The notes: generated by a model not told the origin, from the letters alone. Positions 1 through 8,970 are shown, numbered from the stretch's first letter. The stretch: DNA of 64,000 nucleotides from Pantoea sp. IMH (GCF_000599885.1 NZ_JFGT01000006.1:620001-684000), one strand, 5' to 3'. Numbers and translations are program-made.

Positions 1-1
1 T

Positions 2-1087
2 GCCAATGGCCCGAAAAAAGTGCTGGTGATCGGCGCGTCTACCGGTTACGGACTGGCGGCCCGCATCTCTGCCGCTTTTGGCTGTGATGCCGCTACGCTG
101 GGCGTCTTTTTCGAACGTCCGGGTGAAGAAACCAAACCTGCCACCGCAGGCTGGTATAACTCAGCGGCCTTTGAAGAGCTGGCGGAAGCGAAAGGCCTCT
201 ATGCGAAAAGCATCAACGGCGATGCTTACTCAGATGAAGTGAAACAGAAAACCATCGAGCTGATCAAAGAAGACCTGGGTCAGGTCGACCTGGTTGTTTA
301 CAGCCTGGCGGCACCGCGCCGTACCCATCCGAAAACAGGTGAAGTGTTCAACTCCACGCTGAAGCCGGTTGGCAAGTCCCTGACCACCCGTGGTCTGAAC
401 ACCGATAAAGAAACCATCACCGACATCACGCTTGAGCCTGCTTCTCAGGAAGAGATTGACGGTACTGTGGCGGTCATGGGTGGTGAAGACTGGCAGATGT
501 GGATTGACGATCTGAAAGCGGCCGGCGTGCTGGCAGACGGCGCAAAAACCACCGCCTTCACCTATCTTGGTGAGCAGATCACGCACGATATCTACTGGAA
601 CGGCTCCATCGGCGAAGCGAAAAAGGATCTGGACAAGCGCGTGCTGACCATCCGCGATACGCTGGCTGAGCAGGGCGGCGATGCGCGTGTTTCCGTGCTG
701 AAAGCGGTGGTGACTCAGGCGAGCTCCGCGATCCCGGTAATGCCGCTTTACCTGTCGCTGCTGTTTAAAGTGATGAAGGAAAAAGGCACGCATGAAGGCT
801 GCATCGAGCAGGTCTACGGCCTGTTTAAAGATAGCCTCTACGGCGCGTCACCGGTGATGGATGAGACGGGCCGCCTGCGTGCAGATTATAAAGAACTGGC
901 GCCGGAAGTTCAGGATGAAGTGGTTAAGCTGTGGCCAATGGTTACAAATGAAAACCTCAATGAAATCAGCGATTTTGCTGGTTACAAGCGTGAGTTTATG
1001 CACCTGTTCGGTTTCGGTCTGGACGGCGTGGATTACGATGCTGACGTCAACCCGGATGTGAAAATCAAAAATCTGGTTCAGATGTAA
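2..1087 (+). CDS. fabV: Trans-2-enoyl-CoA/ACP reductase FabV, 5'-truncated by window edge
   Basis: FabV reduces the double bond of trans-2-enoyl-ACP/CoA with NADH, the last step of each fatty-acid elongation round, in the cytoplasm. The reading frame is open to the left edge, and the residues before the first GTG (position 20) still match the family, so about 40 N-terminal residues lie outside the window. A Rossmann glycine motif (GASTGYG) opens the visible part. The FabV-type active site Tyr-X8-Lys is intact ([10 protein letters not shown], around 595-625). The protein ends in the usual family C-terminus ([13 protein letters not shown]). FabV is the triclosan-insensitive enoyl reductase type, known alongside or instead of FabI in several Gammaproteobacteria. 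Whether fabI is also present cannot be seen here. Confidence 0.95.
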   Translation, partial: ANGPKKVLVIGASTGYGLAARISAAFGCDAATLGVFFERPGEETKPATAGWYNSAAFEELAEAKGLYAKSINGDAYSDEVKQKTIELIKEDLGQVDLVVYSLAAPRRTHPKTGEVFNSTLKPVGKSLTTRGLNTDKETITDITLEPASQEEIDGTVAVMGGEDWQMWIDDLKAAGVLADGAKTTAFTYLGEQITHDIYWNGSIGEAKKDLDKRVLTIRDTLAEQGGDARVSVLKAVVTQASSAIPVMPLYLSLLFKVMKEKGTHEGCIEQVYGLFKDSLYGASPVMDETGRLRADYKELAPEVQDEVVKLWPMVTNENLNEISDFAGYKREFMHLFGFGLDGVDYDADVNPDVKIKNLVQM

Positions 1088-1100
1088 TTGTCTGCCGCCA

Positions 1101-1171
1101 GCCTGACGCTCGTCAGGCGGTAAACTGCACCCCAAAGGCGTTAATCCCGCTGAGTAAGGTGCAGTTTTTTT
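1101..1171 (+). terminator. Tandem hairpin terminator after fabV
   Basis: A perfect 8-bp hairpin (GCCTGACG/CGTCAGGC, 1101-1118) is followed by a second inverted repeat (AAACTGCACC at 1122-1131, GGTGCAGTTT at 1158-1167) that runs into a T tract. This fits a Rho-independent terminator for fabV. Confidence 0.75.
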
Positions 1172-1260
1172 ATGCACGCTGCACAGCCTCTGTGCGGTTA
1201 GCCGTTCGTGGCTTGCGATATTTTCCGTTACAGGAAACAGGGCGTACTCACTTTCTGCAT

Positions 1261-2160
1261 TCACTCCTCCTGCGCTGCAAAAACAGTCGCGCCCTCAGTC
1301 GGTGACTGCCTGTTCAGCAGGCCGATCATCGCCCGCAGATTAGCCGTTTCGCCATTTTTCCGCCAGACCAGCCAGATAGCGAGCCTGCCCTGATCGTCTG
1401 CCAGCGGCCAGGCCTGCACGCTTTTTCTGCCGGGCATCGTCTCCAGCATACTCCGGGGGATCAGGGCCAGCCCGGCACCGGCGCTGACGCAGGCCAGGAT
1501 GCCATGATAGGACTCCATCTCAAAAATTTTCCCCGGCGCGGCATCTTCGCGGGCAAACCAGTTTTCAAAGCGGCGGCGGTAGGCGCAGTTGGCCCGGAAC
1601 GCGTAGATCCTTGCGCCGGAGATCTGGGCGGCATGCGTAACGGGTGGATGATTCAGCGAGGAGATAAGCACCAGCTCTTCATCAAATACCGCAACGCCCT
1701 CCAGCTGAGGGTGCCGGGGCGGCCCGTCGATAAAGATGGCGCTGTATCTTCCCCCCAGCAGCCCTTCGATCATCTCCCCCGACGGGCCGGTTGACAGATC
1801 GAGATCCACGGCAGGCCAGGTCTGGTGATAGCGGGCAATCAGAGGAGGGAGCCTCACGGCGGCGGTGCTTTCGATTGCGCCCAGCGTGAACACCCCGGAC
1901 GGGTGCTGGCCGGAAACCCGCTCTTTCGCCTCACTGGCGAGGGCGAGCAGGCGGTCAGCGTAATCCAGCAGGGTCCTGCCCGCATCGGTGATGTGCAGCC
2001 GGAGCTTCTCCCGCCGGAACAGCTCAACGCCGAGTTCCTCTTCAAGCTGCCGCAGCCGGGTTGAAACATTAGAGGGTACACGGTGTAGCTTACCGGCTGC
2101 GGCGGTGACGCTTCCTTCCTGCGCAATGGCACGGAAGACTTCCAGCTGGGTCAGATCCAT
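1261..2160 (-). CDS. ptrR: LysR-family regulator PtrR (YneJ)
   Basis: A 299-residue LysR-type transcriptional regulator. The N-terminal winged HTH (about residues 1-60) begins with MDLTQLEVF and contains the recognition region HRVPSNVSTRLRQLE. The rest is the periplasmic-binding-like effector domain (about 90-290). It lies divergently from sad with 126 bp between the starts, the same arrangement as yneJ (ptrR) and yneI (sad) in Escherichia, where PtrR controls sad in putrescine/GABA breakdown. Residue patterns such as ALGAIESTAAVR and ESYHGILACV match that protein. Autoregulation and control of sad are inferred from the shared promoter region and the known relative. Confidence 0.88.
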   Translation of the reverse strand: MDLTQLEVFRAIAQEGSVTAAAGKLHRVPSNVSTRLRQLEEELGVELFRREKLRLHITDAGRTLLDYADRLLALASEAKERVSGQHPSGVFTLGAIESTAAVRLPPLIARYHQTWPAVDLDLSTGPSGEMIEGLLGGRYSAIFIDGPPRHPQLEGVAVFDEELVLISSLNHPPVTHAAQISGARIYAFRANCAYRRRFENWFAREDAAPGKIFEMESYHGILACVSAGAGLALIPRSMLETMPGRKSVQAWPLADDQGRLAIWLVWRKNGETANLRAMIGLLNRQSPTEGATVFAAQEE

Positions 2161-2178
2161 ACATTCTCTTTTCAGGAT

Positions 2179-2197
2179 AATAATCTTCTTAATTATT
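2179..2197. promoter_or_regulatory. Candidate PtrR operator between ptrR and sad
   Basis: An AT-rich inverted repeat (AATAAT at 2179-2184, ATTATT at 2192-2197, 7-bp spacer) lies just upstream of ptrR in the divergent promoter region. It resembles the interrupted dyads bound by LysR proteins. The assignment is inferred from position and symmetry only. Confidence 0.35.
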
Positions 2198-2286
2198 CAT
2201 TTTTCAGAAAAGGGTGGCAAGTCTATCATTATCTCTGTCACCCAACCCGACTTTGCCAGGCACATCGCCTGCTAACAGGAGTCCAG

Positions 2287-3654
2287 ATGTCAGCCACGCT
2301 TTCACGAAATCCTTTTACCGGCGAAGAAATCCGCCAGACCCCGCTTGCCACGGAAGCGGAGGTTGAAATCGCCCTCAATGCCACCAGCACCGCTTTTCAG
2401 CACTGGCGAAACAGCGAGATCGGTGAGCGCAGCCAGCTATTGCGCGCCATTGCCGGGGCACTGCGCGATGGGGCGCGCCCGCTGGCAGAGATGATGGCCG
2501 ATGAGATGGGCAAACCCATCACCCAGGGGCTGGCTGAGGTGGAAAAAAGCGCGCATTTATGTGAGTGGTATGCGGCGAACGGCCCGGCGTTTCTGGCACC
2601 TGAACCTGCCATGGTTGAAGACAATAATGCCTGGGTTCAGTATCTGCCACTAGGCCCGGTGCTGGCCGTCATGCCGTGGAATTTTCCTGTCTGGCAGGTG
2701 CTACGCGGTGCGGTGCCCATTATCCTGGCGGGCAACAGCTACCTGCTGAAACCAGCTCCCAATGTGATGGGCTGTTCGCTGTTGCTGGCGGAAATACTCA
2801 GAAAAGCGGGCGTGCCGGAGGGGGTTTTTGCCGTAGTGAACGCGGATAACGACGCCGTGGCCAGCATGATCCGGGATCGCCGGATTGCTGCTGTCACGCT
2901 GACCGGCAGCGTGCGGGCCGGTGCGGCGATTGCCGCGCTGGCGGGGGCGGCAATCAAAAAGAGCGTGCTGGAGCTGGGCGGTGCTGACGCCTTTATCGTG
3001 CTGGCCGATGCGGATATGGATGCGGCAGTGAAGGGCGCCATCGCGGGCCGCTTTATGAACGGCGGACAGATCTGTATCGCCGCCAAGCGGATTATCGTTG
3101 AGGCGCCGGTTTATGAGGAATTCCGCGACAAATTCGTAGCCGCAGTGAAAGAGATGACGCTGGGCGACCCGCATGATGAAAATACTTATATTGGCCCGAT
3201 GGCGCGCTACGATCTGCGCGATGAACTGGATGAGCAGGTGCAGGCAACCATTGCGGAAGGGGCCGAATGTCTCACCGGCGGTTTTGCCATGCAGGGCGAG
3301 GCGAACTTTTACGCGCCTACCGTGCTGAGCAACGTCAGGCCTGGCATGACCAGCTTCCGTCAGGAGCTGTTTGGTCCGGTAGCTTCATTGATTCGCGCAG
3401 AAGACGCCGATGAGGCTATCGCCATGGCCAATGACTCTGATTTTGGTCTCGGCGGCAGCCTCTGGAGTCGCGATCGGGAGAAAGCGGCGGCCCTGGCTGC
3501 GCGTCTGGAGACCGGCGGCGTGTTTATTAATTCCCCGAGTTTTTCCGATCCCCGCGTACCGATCGGCGGCGTGAAACAGAGCGGCTTTGGCCGTGAACTT
3601 TCCCATTTTGGTATCCGGGAGTTCACCAACGTTCAGACGGTCTGGAAGGCGTAA
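2287..3654 (+). CDS. sad: Succinate-semialdehyde dehydrogenase Sad (YneI)
   Basis: A 455-residue NAD(P)-dependent aldehyde dehydrogenase that oxidises succinate semialdehyde to succinate, the final step of GABA/putrescine catabolism, in the cytoplasm. Family landmarks are in order: the WNFPVWQVLR cofactor loop, LTGSVRAG, the catalytic Glu in LELGGADAF, the catalytic Cys in GGQICIAAKR, and EELFGP-type QELFGPVAS. The length equals that of the Sad/YneI subgroup. A good ribosome-binding site (AACAGGAG) sits 6 bases before the ATG. The divergent ptrR neighbour supports Sad over other semialdehyde dehydrogenases. Confidence 0.92.
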   Translation: MSATLSRNPFTGEEIRQTPLATEAEVEIALNATSTAFQHWRNSEIGERSQLLRAIAGALRDGARPLAEMMADEMGKPITQGLAEVEKSAHLCEWYAANGPAFLAPEPAMVEDNNAWVQYLPLGPVLAVMPWNFPVWQVLRGAVPIILAGNSYLLKPAPNVMGCSLLLAEILRKAGVPEGVFAVVNADNDAVASMIRDRRIAAVTLTGSVRAGAAIAALAGAAIKKSVLELGGADAFIVLADADMDAAVKGAIAGRFMNGGQICIAAKRIIVEAPVYEEFRDKFVAAVKEMTLGDPHDENTYIGPMARYDLRDELDEQVQATIAEGAECLTGGFAMQGEANFYAPTVLSNVRPGMTSFRQELFGPVASLIRAEDADEAIAMANDSDFGLGGSLWSRDREKAAALAARLETGGVFINSPSFSDPRVPIGGVKQSGFGRELSHFGIREFTNVQTVWKA

Positions 3655-3802
3655 ACCTTCTCTGCATATCCAATCCGGGCAGCGGAAACTGTTCATCCGC
3701 CGCCCGTCCTGCTTTCCTTATGCCACACCAGGCTAGACTTACCCTAAGTCGTTCAATAACGGCGGCAGGTCCTGCCGTTACTTACAACAGTCTGGTGATT
3801 TT

Positions 3803-4237
3803 ATGGCATCTGTCTCTACCGATAATAAACGTATCCTCCTCTATGACGGCGTCTGCAAACTCTGCAACGGCTGGGTTCGCTTCCTGATCCGGCATGACCG
3901 TTATCACACCGTGCAGCTGGCGGCGGTACAGACGGAACCCGGCGCTGAACTGCTGAAAAAGGTGGGTATGACGCCTGAAAAGGTGAATACGCTGGTGCTG
4001 ATGGAAGGGGATAAGACCTGGTATCGCGCACAGGCGATTTTCCGGGTGATGAACCGGCTGCCCTGTCCATGGCGGCTGTTCAGCGTGCTGCGCTGGTTTC
4101 CCGACGCTATCAGCAATCGCTGTTACGATCTTATCGCCAGCCGCCGCTACCGGTTGTTTGGGCGTTACGATGAACTTCAGCGCCCGGAAGCGGACTATCC
4201 CGGACGCTTTCTGGCCCGGGAGCCTGAGGGGAAGTGA
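3803..4237 (+). CDS. DCC-family (DUF393) thiol-disulfide-like protein
   Basis: A 144-residue protein of the DUF393/YuxK group, named for its Asp-Cys-Cys motif. The signature is near the N-terminus (LLYDGVCKLCNGWVRFL, about residues 10-26), with the paired cysteines three residues apart as in a thioredoxin-like active site. A conserved internal segment (AIFRVMNRLPCPW) follows. The family is predicted to be redox active, but no defined substrate is established. It appears monocistronic, with a GC-rich hairpin (CGGCAGG/CCTGCCG, 3763-3777) just upstream of the start. Confidence 0.8.
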   Translation: MASVSTDNKRILLYDGVCKLCNGWVRFLIRHDRYHTVQLAAVQTEPGAELLKKVGMTPEKVNTLVLMEGDKTWYRAQAIFRVMNRLPCPWRLFSVLRWFPDAISNRCYDLIASRRYRLFGRYDELQRPEADYPGRFLAREPEGK

Positions 4238-4358
4238 CAGCAGGCTGCATGACGTTAACGGCATCGTCCCTTAAGGCAGAATTGTTCAGCAAGTAGTAAG
4301 CCTGATACAGTGCCTTTACACCCAGGTGGTGTCTGACAACATTCAATGGAGGTCTCTT

Positions 4359-5060
4359 TTGCCGCTTAATGACTATCAGCAGCCTGTCGGCGAACCGATG
4401 GAAGGATGGTGCACCCGTCCCTGGCCGGAGCGCGTCACGATGCAGGGCCGTTTCTGCCGTCTTGAACCGCTGGATGGGGTGGCCCATGCGGAAGATCTCT
4501 GGCTGGCCTGGCAACACGCAGAAGATGGCCGTGACTGGACCTGGCTTCCGGTCGGCCCCTTTGAGGATGCAGAAGGGTTTCGCCAGCATCTCAATGCGGC
4601 GGCGGGGAGCAGCGATGCCAGGCACTATGCGGTCATCGATCTGGTCAGCAACCGCGCCGTCGGCTCGCTGGCGCTGATGCGCATCGATCCCGCGAATGGC
4701 GTAATGGAAGTGGGTTATGTGACGTTTTCACCCTTACTGAGGCGCAGCCCGCTTTCGACGGAAGCCCATTTCCTGCTGATGAAATATGCTTTCGATCAGC
4801 TTGGTTACCGGCGCTACGAGTGGAGGTGCGACAGCCTGAATGCGCCGTCACGCCGTGCAGCAGAACGGCTTGGCTTTCGCTTTGAGGGGATATTTCGTCA
4901 GGCGGTTGTCTACAAGGGACGTACGCGGGATACGGCGTGGTTCTCGCTTATTGATGCAGAATGGCCCGCTGTCCGCAGCGCGCTGGAACGCTGGCTTGCT
5001 GCCGATAATTTCGACCAGCAGGGCATACAACAGCAAAGCCTGGCCTCACTGCGTGGCTGA
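4359..5060 (+). CDS. GNAT-family N-acetyltransferase (RimJ/RimL-like)
   Basis: A 233-residue cytoplasmic acetyltransferase of the RimJ/RimL type that would move an acetyl group from acetyl-CoA to an amine. The fold is recognisable from FCRLEPLD at the N-terminus, EVGYVTFSPLLRRSPLSTEA in the acetyl-CoA-binding region and the terminal signature CDSLNAPSRRAAERLGFRFEG. A TTG start at 4359 is preferred because GGAGG lies 6 bases upstream at 4348-4352. An in-frame GTG at 4326 has no comparable site. The substrate is unknown. The closest relatives I know are uncharacterised acetyltransferases that modify proteins or small molecules. Confidence 0.82.
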   Translation: MPLNDYQQPVGEPMEGWCTRPWPERVTMQGRFCRLEPLDGVAHAEDLWLAWQHAEDGRDWTWLPVGPFEDAEGFRQHLNAAAGSSDARHYAVIDLVSNRAVGSLALMRIDPANGVMEVGYVTFSPLLRRSPLSTEAHFLLMKYAFDQLGYRRYEWRCDSLNAPSRRAAERLGFRFEGIFRQAVVYKGRTRDTAWFSLIDAEWPAVRSALERWLAADNFDQQGIQQQSLASLRG

Positions 5061-5247
5061 AACTGGCGAAAATTCAGGCGCCGAAACGGGCGTCTGAACC
5101 CGTTCGCTGGCGGCGCAACGCGCCTAACCATTCATTTTTATTCACATTAATCCACACAATGTCATTCCATTAACTAACCTTTTACAGGACCGCGTGACGG
5201 TTGCCGACGTTTTAGCTGACCTTTCACCCTTGTTAAGGAGCTTATGA

Positions 5248-5673
5248 ATGACTGCCCAAGTTAACCCCCGGCATTCTGCTTTTGCTGTGGCCGTTTACTC
5301 CCTGCTTAATCCAGTGCCGTTAGGCTTTTTTGTCGCGGGCTGGATCTTCGACATCATCTATGTCTACAGCACGGAAATCAGCTGGATGCGGGGTGCAAGC
5401 TGGCTGATAACCCTGGGGCTGGTGCTCTCCATTATTCCACGCCTGATCAATCTCGTTCAGGTCTGGGTCGGGGCATCCTGGCCGCAGGGCTCCGCCGTTA
5501 AAGTTCACTTCTGGGCTTATCTGGTCGCCATCGTGCTGGCGATTTTAAATGCCTTTATCCATACCCGTGACGCTTACGGCGTTGTTCCTGAGGGCGCGAT
5601 CCTCTCCACGCTGGTGGTGCTGCTGATGCTGTTCGCCAATGTCCAACTCGCCTTGCGCGATCGTACTGTTTAA
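5248..5673 (+). CDS. DUF2231-type small integral membrane protein
   Basis: A 141-residue protein with four predicted membrane segments (about residues 15-38, 47-67, 85-105, 115-135). It resembles the DUF2231 family, whose members often sit beside redox or sugar-oxidising enzymes. The start at 5248 has AGGAG 7 bases upstream; an ATG at 5244 in another frame closes quickly. The stop codon is 12 bases before the next gene, whose ribosome-binding site starts at once, so the two are cotranscribed. It may anchor or pass electrons for the PQQ-type dehydrogenase lipoprotein downstream. That role is inferred from the pairing only. Confidence 0.75.
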   Translation: MTAQVNPRHSAFAVAVYSLLNPVPLGFFVAGWIFDIIYVYSTEISWMRGASWLITLGLVLSIIPRLINLVQVWVGASWPQGSAVKVHFWAYLVAIVLAILNAFIHTRDAYGVVPEGAILSTLVVLLMLFANVQLALRDRTV

Positions 5674-5685
5674 GGAGGCGAACTG

Positions 5686-7005
5686 ATGAAAACGCAAAAT
5701 CTGCTCTCCCTGCTTGCCGTTTCTGTGGCGCTGGTGCTTGCCGGTTGTGACGACAGCACCCAGGAGAAGGCCGTTCGCCAGACCGGCCCTGACCCGGAAC
5801 TGCCACCCGCCGAATCCTTTCTTATCCCGCCTATGAAGGTGCCATCCGGCACGCAGTGGAAAGAAGGTGAAACGCCGAAGGTGGCAGAAGGACTGAAAAT
5901 TGAAAAAGTGGCGGGCGATTTTAAACATCCCCGTCAGCTTTATACGCTGCCCAATGGTGATGTGCTGGTAGTTGAAGCGGCCGGTCCTAAAACGCCGGTC
6001 AGCATGCCGAAACAACTGGTGACCGGCCTGGTGAAAAGCGCCTCCGGTAAGGGCGGCGAGGGCGGTAACCGTATCACGCTGCTGCGCAATACCAGCGGCG
6101 ATGGGAAAACCTGGGAAAGGCATATCTTTCTGGAAAACCTGAGTTCGCCTTTTGGCGTTCAGCTGGTGGGCAACACGCTCTATGTGGCGAATGCCGACAG
6201 CCTGGTGACCTATCCCTATACGCCAGGCGCGACGCGTATCAGCGATCCCGGTACCGTGCTGACTGAACTGCCTGCCGGCATCAACCACCACTGGACCAAA
6301 GCGCTACTGGCCAGCCAGGACGGCAGTAAGCTCTATGTCGGCGTCGGTTCCAACAGTAATATTACTGAAAACGGCATCGGCATCGAGTACCGCCGTGCGG
6401 CGATTCTGGAAGTGGATGCGGCTTCTGGTGCCAGCCGCATTTATGCCAGCGGTCTGCGCAACCCAACCGGCATGCAGTGGGAGCCGCAAACCGGCAGGCT
6501 CTGGGCCATTGTGAACGAGCGGGATGAAATTGGGGCCGATCTGGTGCCGGATTATATGACGGCCGTTGAGGAAAATGGTTTCTATGGCTGGCCTTACAGC
6601 TATTTCGGTAAGCATCTGGATCCCCGGGTTCAGCCTCAGCGTCCCGATTTAGTAGAAAAAGCGATTAAGCCCGATTATGCGCTGGGTTCCCATGTCGCTC
6701 CGCTGGGCCTCTGGTTCTATACCGGCACCAATCTGCCCGAGAAATACCGCGGCGGTGCCTTTATCAGCGAGCACGGCAGCTGGAACCGTAATCCGCTGAA
6801 CGGCTATCGCGTCTCCTGGGTGGCGTTTGAGAACGGCAGGCCGGTCGGCGAACCTGAGCCGGTGGTTACGGGGTTCCTCACGGATGACCATGAGCAGGTA
6901 CGTGGCCTGCCGGTTGGCCTGACCATGGATAACCAGGGCGGCCTGATGATCGCGGATGATGCGGCCAACGTGGTCTGGCGCGTGACCAATGCCAGCGCAC
7001 CCTGA
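5686..7005 (+). CDS. PQQ-type sugar (sorbosone-like) dehydrogenase lipoprotein
   Basis: A 439-residue protein with a lipoprotein signal peptide (lipobox LAGC, Cys about residue 21), then a linker and a six-bladed propeller of the glucose/sorbosone dehydrogenase (GSDH) family. Recognisable elements are NHHWTKALLAS, the conserved arginine loop ASGLRNPTGMQW, GFYGWPYSYFG and SEHGSWNR. The family oxidises sugars or aldose-type substrates with pyrroloquinoline quinone and passes electrons to the respiratory chain. The lipobox places this one on a membrane facing the periplasm. The substrate cannot be read from sequence. It is translationally close to the membrane protein before it. No pqq biosynthesis genes are in the window. 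Confidence 0.85.
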   Translation: MKTQNLLSLLAVSVALVLAGCDDSTQEKAVRQTGPDPELPPAESFLIPPMKVPSGTQWKEGETPKVAEGLKIEKVAGDFKHPRQLYTLPNGDVLVVEAAGPKTPVSMPKQLVTGLVKSASGKGGEGGNRITLLRNTSGDGKTWERHIFLENLSSPFGVQLVGNTLYVANADSLVTYPYTPGATRISDPGTVLTELPAGINHHWTKALLASQDGSKLYVGVGSNSNITENGIGIEYRRAAILEVDAASGASRIYASGLRNPTGMQWEPQTGRLWAIVNERDEIGADLVPDYMTAVEENGFYGWPYSYFGKHLDPRVQPQRPDLVEKAIKPDYALGSHVAPLGLWFYTGTNLPEKYRGGAFISEHGSWNRNPLNGYRVSWVAFENGRPVGEPEPVVTGFLTDDHEQVRGLPVGLTMDNQGGLMIADDAANVVWRVTNASAP

Positions 7006-7050
7006 CAGGGCGGGTTTACAGGTTATAACAGCGTAAAAGTAGCAATTCTA

Positions 7051-7077
7051 AAGGATCCCTTGCGGATCCTTTTTTTT
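7051..7077 (+). terminator. Rho-independent terminator after sugar dehydrogenase
   Basis: AAAGGATCC, a five-base loop CTTGC, then GGATCCTTT running into a long T tract: a textbook intrinsic terminator 45 bases after the stop. Confidence 0.9.
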
Positions 7078-7354
7078 GCATTAAGCCCCGTTGTGTCGTG
7101 ATTACTGCTTTAAATGATATCTTTTTGAATAAAAGTCACACGGGTAGCGTCATTAAGATCCATGTTAGCGGCCAGATTTAGCGGCTGTCTGCTTACGCTC
7201 CTGGTTGTAACTGATAGTAGTGATGAAAACATCGGCGGTTCCGGCATAAACCCTGTCTGGCAGAAACAGTCTGAATTTGCATTACTGCTTTCCCAGACGA
7301 GTTCTGTACCGCACAAATTCGCACATTCCCCGTTCGTTTCCGCTTGCGCTTAAG

Positions 7355-7371
7355 ATATATCATAGATATAT
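7355..7371. promoter_or_regulatory. Perfect 7-3-7 palindrome, candidate YqjI operator
   Basis: ATATATC-ATA-GATATAT is an exact inverted repeat 66 bases before the yqjH start. In Escherichia YqjI represses yqjH and itself through TATA-rich inverted repeats, so this is the natural candidate operator. The assignment rests on symmetry, AT content and the presence of a yqjI gene next door. Confidence 0.55.
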
Positions 7372-7386
7372 TTTCACCACCTGAAA

Positions 7387-7401
7387 TGAGAATGATTCTT
7401 A
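7387..7401. promoter_or_regulatory. Fur box upstream of yqjH
   Basis: TGAGAATGATTCTTA is a 7-1-7 inverted repeat close to the Fur core TGATAATNATTATCA, located 36-50 bases before the GTG start. It predicts iron repression of the siderophore-interacting protein, as known for yqjH. Confidence 0.75.
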
Positions 7402-7436
7402 GTTCTAGCTTATTTCCGTACAGCAGGAGATCCACC

Positions 7437-8225
7437 GTGTCAGAAACTCAACAATCTTCCCGCCTGCCGCACCGGGTGAGAAATGAACTCGCTATCCGCC
7501 CGGTCACCGTGATCAGCAAAGCCTTTATCGCTGGCCAGTTTTACCGCGTTGAAGTTGGGGGAGAAGCGTTAAAAGGCTTCAGCTCCGCAGGCTTCGACGA
7601 CCACGTAAAACTCTTTTTCCCTGACGCCGAAACCGGGGAGCTGCAGCTGCCAACCATCACGCCGGAAGGGGTTGAATGGCCGGCGGGTGCCAGACCGGCC
7701 GCCCGTGACTATACGCCGCTCAGCTTTGATGCTGAAAAGGGCCTGCTGACGCTTGATTTTTACCTCCATGAAGCGGGCCTGGCCAGCGACTGGGCAGTGC
7801 AGGCGAAGCCTGGCGATAAGCTTGCCGTGGGTGGCCCTCGCGGATCGCTGGTGGTGCCTGAAGATTATGCTTTTCAGCTTTATGTCTGTGATGAAACGGG
7901 CCTGCCCGCTTTTCGCCGTCGCATGCAGACGATGTCGGGACAGACGCTCAAACTCTTTGCATGGGCCGATGAAGCGGCGGGCCAGGCTTACCTTGGCGAT
8001 GTGGGAGCAGTTGAGGTGACCTGGCTCGGTAGCGGGAAGATAAACGCTGTTGCGGTAAAGGAGCTGATCGCCCGCTTCGATGAGATAACGCTGCCGGATG
8101 ACGATTACTTTATCTGGCTGACGGGCGAGGGAGAGGCGGTGAAGACGCTGCGCGATTACTTTATCACTCTGCGCGAAAGAGAGGCGGAAAGGGTGCGCGC
8201 GGTGGCTTACTGGCATCAGAAGTAG
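7437..8225 (+). CDS. yqjH: Siderophore-interacting protein / NADPH ferric reductase (YqjH/ViuB family)
   Basis: A 262-residue cytoplasmic FAD enzyme that releases iron from imported ferric siderophores by reducing it with NADPH. The N-terminal FAD-binding barrel includes the flavin motif ARDYTPL (RxYT); the C-terminal SIP domain follows, with a conserved end region (YFIWLTGEGEAVKTLRDY). The GTG at 7437 is the chosen start: CAGGAG lies 8-13 bases upstream and the family N-terminus begins there; the in-frame extension to 7344 runs across the Fur box. It is preceded by a Fur box and a palindrome that may bind YqjI. The yqjI gene follows 71 bp downstream in the same direction, whereas the two are divergent in Escherichia. 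Confidence 0.88.
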   Translation: MSETQQSSRLPHRVRNELAIRPVTVISKAFIAGQFYRVEVGGEALKGFSSAGFDDHVKLFFPDAETGELQLPTITPEGVEWPAGARPAARDYTPLSFDAEKGLLTLDFYLHEAGLASDWAVQAKPGDKLAVGGPRGSLVVPEDYAFQLYVCDETGLPAFRRRMQTMSGQTLKLFAWADEAAGQAYLGDVGAVEVTWLGSGKINAVAVKELIARFDEITLPDDDYFIWLTGEGEAVKTLRDYFITLREREAERVRAVAYWHQK

Positions 8226-8296
8226 CCTGGCGCTCATATTGAGCTTTCACCCCGGGAGGGTACGCTCACTCTCCCTTTCACTACGGCGGGCAGAAA

Positions 8297-8836
8297 ATGA
8301 AACAACCCCATCACGACCGCGTTGATGTTCAGAATGACGGCGGGCAAAGTCACTGCGCTTTACGCCGGAAGCGCCGGGAAAAGATGCTGGACGCCGCAGA
8401 TATCCGCCTGTTGATGCTCCATTTCATCTCGCAGGGCGCCGCGCACGGCTACGAGCTTATCAAATCGATTGAAGAACTCTCGAAGGGGGAATATACGCCA
8501 AGTCCGGGCCTGATCTACCCCAATCTGACGCTGCTTGAAGAGATGGAGTGCATCAGCGTGGTGGAACCGCAGGCCGTACGTAAAGCCTGTCGACTTGAAG
8601 AGAAAGGCAGGCAGCTGCTTGAACAAAACAGCGCCTTGCTGGCGGCCACGCTTGAACGCCTGAGCTCGCTGGCCGTGCTGGTCACCAATCGCCGCCGGCC
8701 CGAGGTGGAAAGGGCGATCGCAAATATGAAAACCGCCCTGAACAGCCGCCTTTCCGGCGCCACGCTTTCCACGCAGACGCTGCACGCCATTATTGATGCA
8801 CTCGATGAGGCTACCCGGAAAATCGAACGCTGCTGA
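8297..8836 (+). CDS. yqjI: PadR-family metal-responsive repressor YqjI
   Basis: A 179-residue PadR regulator. The winged HTH is clear (about residues 30-105): LLMLHFISQGAAHGYELIKSIE, then YTPSPGLIYPNLTLLEEME, which closely matches YqjI. A C-terminal dimerisation helix follows. Escherichia YqjI carries a long His/Cys-rich N-terminal extension that senses nickel. Here the extension is only about 25 residues with three His and one Cys, so metal sensing may be weak or altered. It lies 71 bp downstream of yqjH on the same strand, which points to cotranscription and feedback control of the iron reductase. The ribosome-binding site is poor, which fits a low-level repressor. Confidence 0.82.
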   Translation: MKQPHHDRVDVQNDGGQSHCALRRKRREKMLDAADIRLLMLHFISQGAAHGYELIKSIEELSKGEYTPSPGLIYPNLTLLEEMECISVVEPQAVRKACRLEEKGRQLLEQNSALLAATLERLSSLAVLVTNRRRPEVERAIANMKTALNSRLSGATLSTQTLHAIIDALDEATRKIERC

Positions 8837-8877
8837 GGCGTTACTTCCCGTTTTCTCTCCTGAAACCAGACTTTCTT

Positions 8878-8901
8878 GCCCCTCATCATCAGGGGCTTTT
8901 T
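8878..8901 (+). terminator. Terminator after yqjI
   Basis: GCCCCT, loop CATCATC, AGGGGC, then five T: a short intrinsic terminator 42 bases past the yqjI stop. Confidence 0.8.
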
Positions 8902-8970
8902 AATGACCCGCCTCTGTTACAGCTTCCGCTTTTTTTGCCTCTGAACCGCCCACTCAGACAACGCATAACC

